From the NCBI GenBank assembly GCA_958439205.1, contig OY288189.1, positions 3,301,001 to 3,365,000 on the forward strand: a stretch of DNA of 64,000 nt. The letters are read 5' to 3'. A model generated the notes under the pieces. The model was not told the DNA's origin. It saw only the letters and a program-made list of their open reading frames with translations, and made no database searches. Origin of the DNA: an uncultured Allorhizobium sp. Lineage in GTDB: Bacteria; Pseudomonadota; Alphaproteobacteria; Rhizobiales; Rhizobiaceae. A program made the position numbers and the translations under genes. Below are positions 18,213 through 25,975 of this stretch, piece after piece (the stretch's first letter is position 1; every line of letters starts with the position of its first letter).

Positions 18213-18869
18213 ATGAGCCAGACACAGCCAATCACCCTCTTCTACTCGCCCCAGACCCGTGCCACCGGCGCCCGCGTGCTGCTCGAGGAACTGAAGGTGC
18301 CGTACGCCATGGACGTTTTGAACATGAAGGCGGGCGAACAGCGCCAGCCGGCCTATCTGGCGATCAACCCGCTCGGCAAGGTGCCAGCGGTGCGCGTCGG
18401 CGACACGCTCGTCACCGAACAGGGCGCCATCTACCTCTATCTTGCAGATCTCTTCCCCGAAGCGGGGCTTGCCCCTGCCCTCACGGATCCGGATCGCGGC
18501 GCTTATCTGCGCTGGCTCTTCATCTATGGCAGTTGCTTCGAACCGGCGGTGGTCGATCGCTTCATGAAACGCGAGCCGGGATCGATGAACGAGACGCCGT
18601 ATGCCAGCTACGAGTCGCTGATCGACATGCTGGAGGAAGCGCTGAAGGCAGGCCCCTACCTGCTCGGCGAGCGCTTCACGGCGGCGGATCTGCTCTGGGG
18701 CATTGCGTTGCGCTGGACGACGATGTTCGGGCTCGTCGAGGCGCGCCCGGCTTTTCAGGCCTATTTGGCCCGCATCGACGGCCGCGTGAGTGTTCAGAAG
18801 GTCTCGGCCGAAGATGCCGCCATGGCTGCCGAACACGAGGCGGCAGCGGTCCGTCTGAAAGCGGGTTGA
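18213..18869 (+). CDS. glutathione S-transferase family protein
   Basis: 218 residues, the usual GST size, with AAAGGGAG before the ATG. The N-terminal thioredoxin-like domain begins ITLFYSPQTRATGARVLLEEL, with Ser as the probable glutathione-contacting residue. The NPLGKVPAV cis-proline loop and EQGAIYLYLADLFP follow. The C-terminal helical domain has the N-capping-box-like motif GERFTAADLLWG. Soluble enzyme; substrate unknown. It is divergent from the WYL regulator, which may regulate it. Confidence 0.9.
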   Translation: MSQTQPITLFYSPQTRATGARVLLEELKVPYAMDVLNMKAGEQRQPAYLAINPLGKVPAVRVGDTLVTEQGAIYLYLADLFPEAGLAPALTDPDRGAYLRWLFIYGSCFEPAVVDRFMKREPGSMNETPYASYESLIDMLEEALKAGPYLLGERFTAADLLWGIALRWTTMFGLVEARPAFQAYLARIDGRVSVQKVSAEDAAMAAEHEAAAVRLKAG

Positions 18870-18895
18870 TTACCTATTGGTCCGCCCGCAGTCGT

Positions 18896-19132
18896 TCAGA
18901 TCCAGCTTCGGCTATCCGGGGCGCCGCAACCGTAGGGCGGGACACTATCCGGGAAGGACTGCTGCAGCCGATCACATCCCCATTTGCGGAGAATGTGTGG
19001 AAGTCGGCTGTTAATCTCGATTCCCACTTCGTCATAGGGGCTGCTGGTATTGCTGACATAGGCATACCAGCGGCCACCGACGGTAACGGACAGTCCGACG
19101 ATGACGATGAGGGCGACGCGAAACATGTTCAT
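18896..19132 (-). CDS. small exported or membrane-anchored hypothetical protein
   Basis: 78 residues, starting MNMFRVALIVIVGLSVTVGGRWYAYV: a single hydrophobic segment that could be an uncleaved signal anchor. The rest is short and hydrophilic, with two cysteines (KWGCDRL and YGCGAP). The frame has alphaproteobacterial codon use and similar short proteins are known to me from Rhizobiaceae, but no function is assigned. It is convergent with the GST gene. The start is either of two ATGs six bases apart. Confidence 0.55.
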   Translation of the reverse strand: MNMFRVALIVIVGLSVTVGGRWYAYVSNTSSPYDEVGIEINSRLPHILRKWGCDRLQQSFPDSVPPYGCGAPDSRSWI

Positions 19133-19234
19133 TCAGGGGACATGGCGCTGCAAGATGACGGCTGCCTCCTAGCGCGACCGTCGATCGACCGTCAGTGACC
19201 TGCCGCACATCAGACGCCAGAAATGCCATGCGCT

Positions 19235-19582
19235 CTAAAGCCGGATGACATAATCCTTGCGAGTCGTTTCAAGCACTTCCCAGGTTCCCTTGAAGCCGGG
19301 TCTGAGGATCAGGCGGTCGCCTGCCTTTAAGTGAACAGGCTCGCCGTCATCCTCGGTCACAACAGAGTGGCCTTCGAGAATGTGGAAGTATTCCCATTCA
19401 TCGTAGACGATCCGCCACTTGCCCGGCGTCGACTGCCAGATGCCGGCATAGATGCCGCCGTCGGCTTCCTCGATGTTCCAGGTGGTGAAGCGCGGGTCGC
19501 CTGAAATCAGGCGGTCGGGTGCCGGCGCGCCCTCTTCCGGCGTGACGGTGGAGGGGTCGAATGGCAGGGACAGGCTCATCAT
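19235..19582 (-). CDS. cupin-domain protein (DUF861/EutQ-like)
   Basis: 115 residues forming one small beta-barrel cupin: GIWQSTPGKWRIVYDEWEYFHILEGHSVVTEDDGEPVHLKAGDRLILRPGFKGTWEVLE. The E-Y-F-H-I-L-E-G block followed by G-D-R-L-I-L-R-P-G is the paired cupin motif of the DUF861 type. No enzymatic role can be stated. It follows metY on the same strand with a gap of 51 bases and may be co-transcribed. Confidence 0.8.
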   Translation of the reverse strand: MMSLSLPFDPSTVTPEEGAPAPDRLISGDPRFTTWNIEEADGGIYAGIWQSTPGKWRIVYDEWEYFHILEGHSVVTEDDGEPVHLKAGDRLILRPGFKGTWEVLETTRKDYVIRL

Positions 19583-19633
19583 GGTCTCCAGGTAAACGAG
19601 CGGCGGTGTTTTGCACCGCCGCTGAACGGTAGA

Positions 19634-20920
19634 TCAGGCCGAGGCCAGCGCCTGCTCGAGATCGGCGATGATGTCTTCGGCATCCTCTATGCCGATGGAC
19701 AGGCGCACCACGTCAGGCCCGGCACCGGCTGCGATCTGCTGGGCTTCGGAGAGCTGCGCATGGGTCGTCGACGCCGGATGGATGATCAGCGAGCGGGTGT
19801 CGCCGATGTTGGCCAGGTGCGAGAAGAGCTTCAAGCCACCGACCAGCGCCTTGCCGGCTTCAAGCCCGCCCTTGATGCCGAAGGTGAAGACGGACCCGGC
19901 GCCCTTCGGCGAGTAGCGCTTCTGGAGTGCATTGTTCGGATCGTCGGCCAGACCGGCATAGTTGACCCAGGCGACCTTAGGATGGCTCTTCAGCCAAGTC
20001 GCAACCTTCATAGCATTGTCGCAGTGGCGCTGCATGCGAAGCGGCAGGGTTTCGATGCCGGTTAGCAGCAGGAAGGCGTTCATCGGCGCAATCGCGGGCC
20101 CGAGGTCACGCAGGCCGAGGACGCGGCAGGCGATGGCGAAGGCGAAGTTGCCGAAGGTCTGGTGCAGCACGACGCCGTTGTATTCCGGGCGTGGCTCAGA
20201 CAGCATCGGATATTTGCCAGGCTTGGCCGACCAGTCGAAGGTGCCGCCGTCGACGATCACGCCGCCCATGGAATTGCCGTGACCGCCAAGGAACTTGGTG
20301 ACGGAATGGACGATGATGTCGGCGCCATGCTCCAGCGGGCGGATCAGGTAGGGGCTCGCCATGGTGTTGTCGACGATCAGCGGCAGACCGTGGCGATGGG
20401 CGACCTCGGCAATGGCTTCGATGTCAACGAAGGTGCCGCCGGGATTGGCAAGGCTTTCGATGTAGACGGCCTTGGTCTTGTCATCGATCTGAGCGGCGAA
20501 GCTTTCCGGATCAGCCGGGTCTGCCCAGCGCACCTGCCAGCCGAAATTCTTGAAGGCATGGCCGAACTGGTTGATCGAGCCACCATAGAGCTTCTTCGCC
20601 GCAACGAAGTTGTCGCCGGGCTGCATCAACGAGTGGAAGATCAGGAGCTGGGCTGCATGGCCCGAGGCGACCGCGAGTGCTGCCGTGCCGCCTTCAAGCG
20701 CTGCAATGCGCTCTTCGAGAACGCCCTGGGTGGGGTTCATGATGCGGGTGTAGATATTGCCGAACTCCTTGAGGGCAAAGAGATTTGCGGCATGGTCCGA
20801 ATCGTTGAAGACGTAGGCCGTGGTCTGGTAGATCGGCGTGATGCGGGCGCCCGTGGTGGGGTCCGGCTGTGCACCTGCGTGGATGGCAAGCGTGGCGAAA
20901 CCCGGATTGTTCTCCGACAT
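19634..20920 (-). CDS. metY: O-acetylhomoserine sulfhydrylase (MetY-type)
   Basis: 428 residues, fitting the O-acetylhomoserine aminocarboxypropyltransferase family of PLP enzymes. Visible: NIYTRIMNPTQGVLEERIAALEGG near the N-terminus (PLP phosphate contacts), VYIESLANPGG, LPLIVDNTMASP with the PLP-binding Asp, and SVTKFLGGHGNS with the Schiff-base lysine (around residue 214). It converts O-acetylhomoserine and sulfide to homocysteine in the cytosol, a direct-sulfhydrylation route to methionine. AGGGAGG precedes the ATG. I checked the leader for a SAM-II riboswitch and found none. Confidence 0.93.
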   Translation of the reverse strand: MSENNPGFATLAIHAGAQPDPTTGARITPIYQTTAYVFNDSDHAANLFALKEFGNIYTRIMNPTQGVLEERIAALEGGTAALAVASGHAAQLLIFHSLMQPGDNFVAAKKLYGGSINQFGHAFKNFGWQVRWADPADPESFAAQIDDKTKAVYIESLANPGGTFVDIEAIAEVAHRHGLPLIVDNTMASPYLIRPLEHGADIIVHSVTKFLGGHGNSMGGVIVDGGTFDWSAKPGKYPMLSEPRPEYNGVVLHQTFGNFAFAIACRVLGLRDLGPAIAPMNAFLLLTGIETLPLRMQRHCDNAMKVATWLKSHPKVAWVNYAGLADDPNNALQKRYSPKGAGSVFTFGIKGGLEAGKALVGGLKLFSHLANIGDTRSLIIHPASTTHAQLSEAQQIAAGAGPDVVRLSIGIEDAEDIIADLEQALASA

Positions 20921-21087
20921 TGTTTGGTCCTCCCTTTTTGACTTCGGGCCGGATCATAATCAGTCGCCGCCCGATGTCAGCCCGGATTATTCCAAAGTGC
21001 GGTGGTGTTCGGGAAATTCATACTTGATCGAGGTCAATGCAGCCACGCGACGTGCTGGCATGCTCTTCCCAGTCGAAGGAGAGACCC

Positions 21088-21519
21088 ATGACACTCACGA
21101 TCGCCGATCCGGTCCGCCACACCGTGCAGCAAATCCTCTCCTGGTTCGCCCAGGGTTTCGAAACCGCCAATGAAAGCGACATGCTTGCCGCCTTGTCCGA
21201 TGCAGAGGTCGAGGCGCTTGCCGATGATTGTGGTATCAGCGCGCATCAATTGCTGGCGCTCGTGAAGGCCGGCCCGCATGCCGCGGACGAAATGCCGGCG
21301 ATGATGCGGGCGCTGAATATCGATCCGGCAGAGGTCGAATTCCGCATGCGCAGGGTGTTCCGCGACATGCAGGTCACCTGCGCGCAGTGTTCGTCCAAGG
21401 ACACTTGCCGTCAGCACCTGCATCAAGGCAAGGCCGAGCAGACCTTTGTCGACTACTGTGGCAATGCCGATACGCTGAACGCGCTGCGCGCCAATCCGGA
21501 CCTGCTGGTCGGGGCTTGA
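21088..21519 (+). CDS. cysteine-containing DUF6455-like protein
   Basis: 143 residues from the ATG at 21088, which has AAGGAGAG upstream. It is alpha-helical with an acidic middle (LSDAEVEALADDCGISAHQLLALV). A C-terminal cysteine cluster, VTCAQCSSKDTCRQHLHQG then FVDYCGNADTL, has CxxC and further Cys/His spacing that could bind metal. This pattern fits DUF6455, found in alphaproteobacteria and of unknown function. The gene ends 3 bases before the convergent CoA-binding gene. Confidence 0.65.
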   Translation: MTLTIADPVRHTVQQILSWFAQGFETANESDMLAALSDAEVEALADDCGISAHQLLALVKAGPHAADEMPAMMRALNIDPAEVEFRMRRVFRDMQVTCAQCSSKDTCRQHLHQGKAEQTFVDYCGNADTLNALRANPDLLVGA

Positions 21520-21522
21520 GTC

Positions 21523-21954
21523 CTAGAGGCCGAGCCTGGGGATTTCGATCGCCGGGCAGCGGTCCATGACCACGCGGATGCCTGCCTCTTCGGCCGGCTT
21601 GACGGCTTCATCGTCGCGCACGGAAAGCTGGCCCCAGATCACCTTGGGGTGGTTCGGCAGCGCAAGTGCCTCCGTGACCACCTCGCCGAGATATTCCGGG
21701 GCGCGGAAGACGTCGACCATGTCGATCGCCTCTGGAATCTCGGCCATTGTGGCGTAGACGGTCTGGCCGAGAATTTCCCTGCCGGCCTGTCCGGGATTGA
21801 CCGGATAGACCGTGTAACCCTTTGACAACAGGAAACGCATGACGCCGAAGCTCGGACGGTCCGGCTTGGGCGAGGCACCAAGCAATGCGATGGTTTTCAC
21901 CTCGCCGAGAATGTCCTTCAAATATTCTGGACTATAATGATCGTGGTCAGCCAT
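21523..21954 (-). CDS. CoA-binding (YccU-like) protein, copy 1
   Basis: 143 residues from the ATG at 21954, six bases after GAGGAG; a longer frame is unsupported. It is a single Rossmann domain (VKTIALLGASPKPDRPSFGVMRFLLSKGYTVYPVNP) of the CoA_binding_2 type, with the late motif VIWGQLSVRDDEAVKPAEEAGIRVVMDRCPAIE. These proteins bind CoA in the cytosol; no enzymatic role is established. A clear paralog lies at 22424-22888, about 500 bases away on the same strand. Confidence 0.85.
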   Translation of the reverse strand: MADHDHYSPEYLKDILGEVKTIALLGASPKPDRPSFGVMRFLLSKGYTVYPVNPGQAGREILGQTVYATMAEIPEAIDMVDVFRAPEYLGEVVTEALALPNHPKVIWGQLSVRDDEAVKPAEEAGIRVVMDRCPAIEIPRLGL

Positions 21955-22069
21955 CTGCATCTCCTCAACTGTCGTAACATGAGGATTAGATGGTGTGGCG
22001 ATCGGCAGCAACAAGGCGGAACCGCCCTGCCCGCCCACACATTGATCGAGCGCCAGAAGGAGAACGGCC

Positions 22070-22408
22070 ATGCGCATGACCCAGCTTGCCATCCTGACGA
22101 TCGCGACCACCGTGCTGGCAGAGCCGGCCTTGGCGATCTCGCGTTACAATTCCACGGCGCTCACCTGTGATCAGGCGCGTCAGCGCGTGATCAACGAGGG
22201 CGCCGTCATCCTGCGCTACCCGTCGACGCGGGTCCAGGGCATGACGCTCTACGATCGCTACGTGACACGGAGCGCCATGTGTTCACCGCATGAATATGCC
22301 GAGCGCGCCTATGTGCCGACGCAGGATACCGATCGGTGCCCGGTCCTCAACTGCCAGCCCTATGACCCCGAACCACGACGCTTCGGCAAACCGATCGTCC
22401 GGTTCTGA
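22070..22408 (+). CDS. small secreted hypothetical protein
   Basis: 112 residues with a strong ribosome binding site (GAAGGAG) before the ATG. A signal peptide is evident (MRMTQLAILTIATTVLAEPALAIS). The mature part has four cysteines (LTCDQA, SAMCSPHE, DRCPVLNCQP) that could form two disulfides in the periplasm, plus a DQARQRVINEGAVILRYPS helix. Similar short secreted proteins occur in Rhizobiaceae, without assigned function. It lies on the opposite strand between the two CoA-binding paralogs. Confidence 0.75.
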   Translation: MRMTQLAILTIATTVLAEPALAISRYNSTALTCDQARQRVINEGAVILRYPSTRVQGMTLYDRYVTRSAMCSPHEYAERAYVPTQDTDRCPVLNCQPYDPEPRRFGKPIVRF

Positions 22409-22423
22409 TACCTTTCAGTTGGC

Positions 22424-22888
22424 TCAGGCCGCATGCCCTTGGGCAGAGCTTGCATGCATCCGCTCGTAGACCAGCGGATATTCGCAAACCAGCGCGCGGT
22501 TCATCACCACCTTGATGCCGGCGGCCTCAGCCCGTGCCGCAGCCTCATCATTGCGGATGCCGAGCTGGCACCAGATTGTCTGGGGGCGTGGCGACATCGC
22601 CAGCACGTCGTCGACGATGCTGTCGAGATGCTCCGGGCGACGAAAGACATCGACGAGGTGGATCGGTTCGGGGATCTCTGCGAGCGAGCCATAGACTCGC
22701 TTGCCGAGGATCATCTCTCCGCGATGCAGTGGATTGACGGGGAACACGTGATAGCCTTTGCCGAGCAGAAATCCTGAAATCCAGTGGCTAGGCCGCTTGT
22801 CGTCGGTCGAGGCGCCGAAGACGGCCACGTTCTTGGCCGTGGCGAGAATGTCGGCGAGATAGCTGTTCAGGTAGGTGTCATGGTTCAT
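22424..22888 (-). CDS. CoA-binding (YccU-like) protein, copy 2
   Basis: 154 residues. It begins MNHDTYLNSYLADILATAKNVAVFGASTDDKRPSHWISGFLLGKGYHVFPVNPLHRGE, the same Rossmann CoA_binding_2 layout as copy 1. It also shares VYGSLAEIPEPIHLVDVFRRPEHL and TIWCQLGIRNDEAAARAEAAGIKVVMNRA. The two copies are clearly homologous but well diverged, so the duplication is not recent. Function unknown beyond probable CoA binding. Confidence 0.85.
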   Translation of the reverse strand: MNHDTYLNSYLADILATAKNVAVFGASTDDKRPSHWISGFLLGKGYHVFPVNPLHRGEMILGKRVYGSLAEIPEPIHLVDVFRRPEHLDSIVDDVLAMSPRPQTIWCQLGIRNDEAAARAEAAGIKVVMNRALVCEYPLVYERMHASSAQGHAA

Positions 22889-23002
22889 GGACGTTCCTCC
22901 CGGCCTGCGAAGGCCATTGGTTTACCCGTCCATCTTGTCCCAACTACAGATTAGCCCAGGCCGCTTAACGACCGCGCACCGAATTCCCTCAAATACCGTG
23001 GA

Positions 23003-23434
23003 TCAGTCCGGAAGCACCACATGCCCATGTTCATCGTGCGGGAAGAAGGGATTGTAGGCGATTTCCCAGAGGTGGCCATCCGGGTCGGCGACATAGCCGG
23101 AATAGCCGCCCCAGAAGACCTTTTCGGGCGCCTTCACCAGACGCGCCCCACAGGACACGACAAATTTCACCACGGCATCGACGCCGATTTCACTCGTGAC
23201 GTTGTAGGCCAGTGTCACGCCCGAAAACCTGGGGGGCGTATCCTCGACATGGGCGTCGGCAGCCAAGCTGGCGCGCGAAAACAGCCCGAGCACGATTCCC
23301 TTCAACTGGATGAATGTCACGTCGTCATTGGATGCGGAGGACCGCGTCCAACCCAGTCGGCCGTAGAATTCAGTGCTGCGGGCGACGTCAGAAACGCCAA
23401 GAGTGATGAGCGAGATTCGGCGTTCCAGCGACAT
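23003..23434 (-). CDS. VOC (glyoxalase/bleomycin-resistance superfamily) protein
   Basis: 143 residues with the paired beta-alpha-beta-beta-beta layout of VOC proteins: ISLITLGVSDVARSTEFYGRLGW at the start and GYSGYVADPDGHLWEIAYNPFFP at the end, where the late Glu is the usual metal ligand. Such proteins are small metal-dependent isomerases, dioxygenases or binding proteins. This group is often annotated only as glyoxalase-like. The start MSLERRISLITLG fits the family. It stands alone upstream of the rplM region. Confidence 0.85.
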   Translation of the reverse strand: MSLERRISLITLGVSDVARSTEFYGRLGWTRSSASNDDVTFIQLKGIVLGLFSRASLAADAHVEDTPPRFSGVTLAYNVTSEIGVDAVVKFVVSCGARLVKAPEKVFWGGYSGYVADPDGHLWEIAYNPFFPHDEHGHVVLPD

Positions 23435-23685
23435 ATCGATCTCCGTATGAAGGTGCCTGCCGATACGTTCGGTTTATGTTTTCATTATGTTCGTGCACAT
23501 ATTAGCAAAATCATAGGTTGAGACAGGCACTCTTGATACTCCCGTTCCATTCTGTGTGGCTGGTGGAATAATCTCTTTCTCTCCGAGTTTTCGACGAGTT
23601 CGGCGTATCAGCACCCTCGCCGCTCGGGCCGCGATATGCGGTAAAATAATACCACAAAGCTAAGTGCCTGTAATTGCTGACTTTC
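23435..23685. other. non-coding region before rplM-rpsI
   Basis: Part of a 431-base gap, visibly less GC-rich than its surroundings. It contains an 8-bp inverted repeat, CAGGCACT at 23524-23531 and AGTGCCTG at 23663-23670. A 72-codon minus-strand frame here lacks a ribosome binding site and family likeness. A small RNA is possible but not shown. Confidence 0.4.
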
Positions 23686-23713
23686 TTGAGGCGCCCGCCA
23701 GATCCAGCTATCT
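23686..23713 (+). promoter_or_regulatory. candidate sigma-70 promoter of rplM-rpsI
   Basis: TTGAGG and CTATCT separated by 16 bases match the rhizobial vegetative promoter pattern. Transcription would start near 23720, leaving a leader of about 145 bases before rplM. Confidence 0.5.
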
Positions 23714-23753
23714 TGACGTTCCAGGTCACTGGTTCTATACCCCTCCCCGGAAC

Positions 23754-23780
23754 GCGGCCCTTTGGGACCGCTTTCTTTTT
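23754..23780 (+). terminator. terminator-like hairpin inside the rplM leader (possible attenuator)
   Basis: GCGGCCC, loop TTT, GGGACCGC (one bulged A), followed by TTTCTTTTT. It lies about 35 bases downstream of the predicted start point and 86 bases before the rplM ATG, so a transcript from the promoter above must pass it. The same GGGACCGC recurs at 23834-23841, offering a competing helix. Confidence 0.55.
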
Positions 23781-23822
23781 GCGTCGAAAACGGCGCTTAC
23801 AAGCAACAAGAAACGCCTGCAG

Positions 23823-23856
23823 TTTCCGTTAAAGGGACCGCAGGATCTCACGGAAA
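23823..23856 (+). promoter_or_regulatory. hairpin covering the rplM ribosome binding site
   Basis: TTTCCGT (23823-23829) and ACGGAAA (23850-23856) form a perfect 7-bp stem. The right arm contains the GGAAAG ribosome binding site of rplM. The loop contains AAAGGGACCGC, which can pair with GCGGCCCTTT at 23754-23763. Role inferred: translational control of ribosomal proteins L13/S9. Confidence 0.5.
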
Positions 23857-23865
23857 GAGACCTCA

Positions 23866-24330
23866 ATGTCTACCTTCGTTCAGAAGCCTGCAGAGGTGGA
23901 GAAGAAGTGGATCCTCATCGACGCCGAAGGGCTCGTTGTCGGCCGCCTCGCCACCATTATCGCCATGCACCTGCGTGGCAAGCACAAGGCCACCTACACC
24001 CCCCACGTTGACGACGGCGACAACGTCATCGTCATCAATGCCGAGAAGGTCGTTCTGACCGGCAAGAAGTACTCCGACAAGAAGTACTACTGGCACACCG
24101 GTTATCCGGGCGGCATCAAGGAGCGTACGGCTCGCCAGATCATCGAAGGCCGCTTCCCGGAGCGCGTTCTCGAGAAGGCCGTCGAGCGCATGATCCCGCG
24201 TGGCCCGCTCGGTCGTCGCCAGATGAAGAATCTGCGCGTCTACGCCGGCGTCAACCACCCGCATGAAGCCCAGCAGCCCGTCGCTCTCGACGTCGCTTCG
24301 CTGAACAGCAAGAACACAAGGAGCGCCTAA
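23866..24330 (+). CDS. rplM: 50S ribosomal protein L13
   Basis: 154 residues, the alphaproteobacterial length. Family blocks are visible: [63 protein letters not shown], and [25 protein letters not shown]13 is an early assembly protein of the large ribosomal subunit. rpsI follows after 2 bases, the universal rplM-rpsI operon. The leader carries a promoter, a terminator-like hairpin and a stem over the ribosome binding site, suggesting autogenous or attenuation control. Confidence 0.98.
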   Translation: MSTFVQKPAEVEKKWILIDAEGLVVGRLATIIAMHLRGKHKATYTPHVDDGDNVIVINAEKVVLTGKKYSDKKYYWHTGYPGGIKERTARQIIEGRFPERVLEKAVERMIPRGPLGRRQMKNLRVYAGVNHPHEAQQPVALDVASLNSKNTRSA

Positions 24331-24332
24331 GT

Positions 24333-24797
24333 ATGGCCGATCTTTCTTCCCTGAAGGACCTTGCCCCGGCACAGGACGCAGCTCCGGCTCACGTCCGCAA
24401 GGTCGACTCGCTGGGTCGCTCCTACGCCACTGGCAAGCGCAAGAACGCGGTCGCCCGCGTATGGGTCAAGCCGGGCACCGGCAAGATCACCGTGAACGGC
24501 CGCGAATTCCGCACCTACTTCGCCCGTCCGGTCCTGCAGATGATCCTGCAGCAGCCGATCGTCGCAGTGGCCCGTGACGGCCAGTTCGACATCATCGCGA
24601 CCGTTCACGGCGGCGGCCTCTCCGGCCAGGCCGGTGCAGTTCGTCACGGTCTCTCGAAGGCCCTCACCTACTTCGAACCGGGCCTGCGCCCTGTTCTGAA
24701 GAAGGGTGGCTTCCTCACCCGCGACAGCCGCGTTGTCGAGCGTAAGAAGTACGGCAAGGCGAAGGCCCGTCGTTCGTTCCAGTTCTCCAAGCGTTAA
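24333..24797 (+). CDS. rpsI: 30S ribosomal protein S9
   Basis: 154 residues. The C-terminal two thirds show the S9 core: [49 protein letters not shown], and the tail [28 protein letters not shown], whose basic end reaches the P-site. The alphaproteobacterial N-terminal extension ([17 protein letters not shown]) is present. It is co-transcribed with rplM (2-base gap) and followed by a strong terminator. Confidence 0.98.
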   Translation: MADLSSLKDLAPAQDAAPAHVRKVDSLGRSYATGKRKNAVARVWVKPGTGKITVNGREFRTYFARPVLQMILQQPIVAVARDGQFDIIATVHGGGLSGQAGAVRHGLSKALTYFEPGLRPVLKKGGFLTRDSRVVERKKYGKAKARRSFQFSKR

Positions 24798-24823
24798 TCG
24801 CTGGACAACCGGAAACGGAAATC

Positions 24824-24855
24824 AAGGCGGGGCTTCGGCTCCGCCTTTTTTTTGT
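24824..24855 (+). terminator. Rho-independent terminator of rplM-rpsI
   Basis: 10-bp stem (24824-24833 with 24838-24847, one G-U pair), UUCG tetraloop, then eight T. It lies 26 bases beyond the rpsI stop. Confidence 0.95.
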
Positions 24856-24953
24856 TTTTCTCCGTCCCACCAACCGGGTCGCCAAGGATCATGGCTTGAC
24901 CGGGGAAGCCGACCGGCTAATTTGATCAAATTTTTCAGAGGGAGAAGAACATC

Positions 24954-25907
24954 ATGGCCAGTAAATCGATCGATAACGCGTTTACCGCAAAGACCTTGCG
25001 CGGTGCGGCGACCGATCCGACCTATGCGGGCGTGCTGTCCTTCATGCGGCGCAAGTATTCGAAGGACCTCACCGACGTCGATGCGGTGGTTCTCGGCATT
25101 CCCTTCGACGCCGCCGTCTCCAACCGGCCGGGCGCCCGTTTCGGGCCGCAGGCGATCCGGCGTGCCTCGGCGATCTTCGACAATGATCCGCAATACCCCT
25201 TCGCCCGCGATCTCTTCGAGCAGATGGCTGTCGTCGACTATGGCGACGTGCTGCTCGACTACGGCAATCACCAGCACACGCCGGGGCTGATCGAGCAGGA
25301 GGCAGCCAAGATCATTGCGTCCGGCGCCTATCTGCTCGGCCTTGGCGGCGACCATTTCGTCACCTGGCCGCTGCTGAAAGCCCATGCCGCCAAGCACGGA
25401 CCGCTGGCGCTCGTGCATTTTGATGCCCATCAGGACACCTGGGATGATGACGGCCAGCGGATCGACCACGGCTCCTTCGTCTGCCGCGCCGTGCGCGAAG
25501 GCGTCATCGATCCGAAGAAGTCGATCCAGATCGGCATTCGCACCGAAGCGCCTGAGGATTTCGGCATCCGGATCATTCCTGGCTATGAGGTCGAGGACAT
25601 GGGCGCCCAGGCGATCGCCGATGCGATCCTCGCCCATGTCGGCACGACCCCAACCTATCTCACCTTCGACATCGACTGCCTGGATCCGGCCTATGCGCCC
25701 GGCACGGGTACACCGGTCGCGGGTGGCCCGTCCTCGGCCAAGATCCTTTCGGTCCTGCGAAAGCTCGGGGCCCTCGACATCCGCGGTTCTGATGTCGTCG
25801 AGGTGGCGCCGGCCTATGACCACGCCGATATCACCGCAATTGCCGGTGCGACGGTTGCAATGTATATGCTGGGCCTGCGCGCCGAGAAGCTTGCGACACG
25901 CGCCTGA
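24954..25907 (+). CDS. speB: agmatinase / ureohydrolase family protein
   Basis: 317 residues of the arginase/agmatinase fold. The binuclear Mn ligands are visible in LGGDHF, HFDAHQDTWDD and FDIDCLDPAYAPGTGTP. GGGAGAAG precedes the ATG. The family hydrolyses agmatine to putrescine and urea, but related guanidino hydrolases share these motifs, so the exact substrate is not proven. It lies upstream of argC (68-base gap); co-occurrence with an arginine gene is compatible with agmatine or another guanidino compound. Confidence 0.88.
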   Translation: MASKSIDNAFTAKTLRGAATDPTYAGVLSFMRRKYSKDLTDVDAVVLGIPFDAAVSNRPGARFGPQAIRRASAIFDNDPQYPFARDLFEQMAVVDYGDVLLDYGNHQHTPGLIEQEAAKIIASGAYLLGLGGDHFVTWPLLKAHAAKHGPLALVHFDAHQDTWDDDGQRIDHGSFVCRAVREGVIDPKKSIQIGIRTEAPEDFGIRIIPGYEVEDMGAQAIADAILAHVGTTPTYLTFDIDCLDPAYAPGTGTPVAGGPSSAKILSVLRKLGALDIRGSDVVEVAPAYDHADITAIAGATVAMYMLGLRAEKLATRA

Positions 25908-25975
25908 CACATTGATTCAACACACTCACAATCAGATTCCGCAATCTCATCCAAACCTCTGACGGGACTAGACAA

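Noticed and set aside
20921-21087. Possible SAM riboswitch before metY
   Set aside because: The minus-strand leader has CAAAAAGGGAGG near the start, slightly like the end of a SAM-II aptamer, but the pairing blocks and the conserved GCTAAAAAGGG context are missing. It reads as an ordinary leader with a strong ribosome binding site.
23511-23729. 72-codon minus-strand frame before rplM
   Set aside because: It covers the likely rplM promoter, has no ribosome binding site and no recognisable family.
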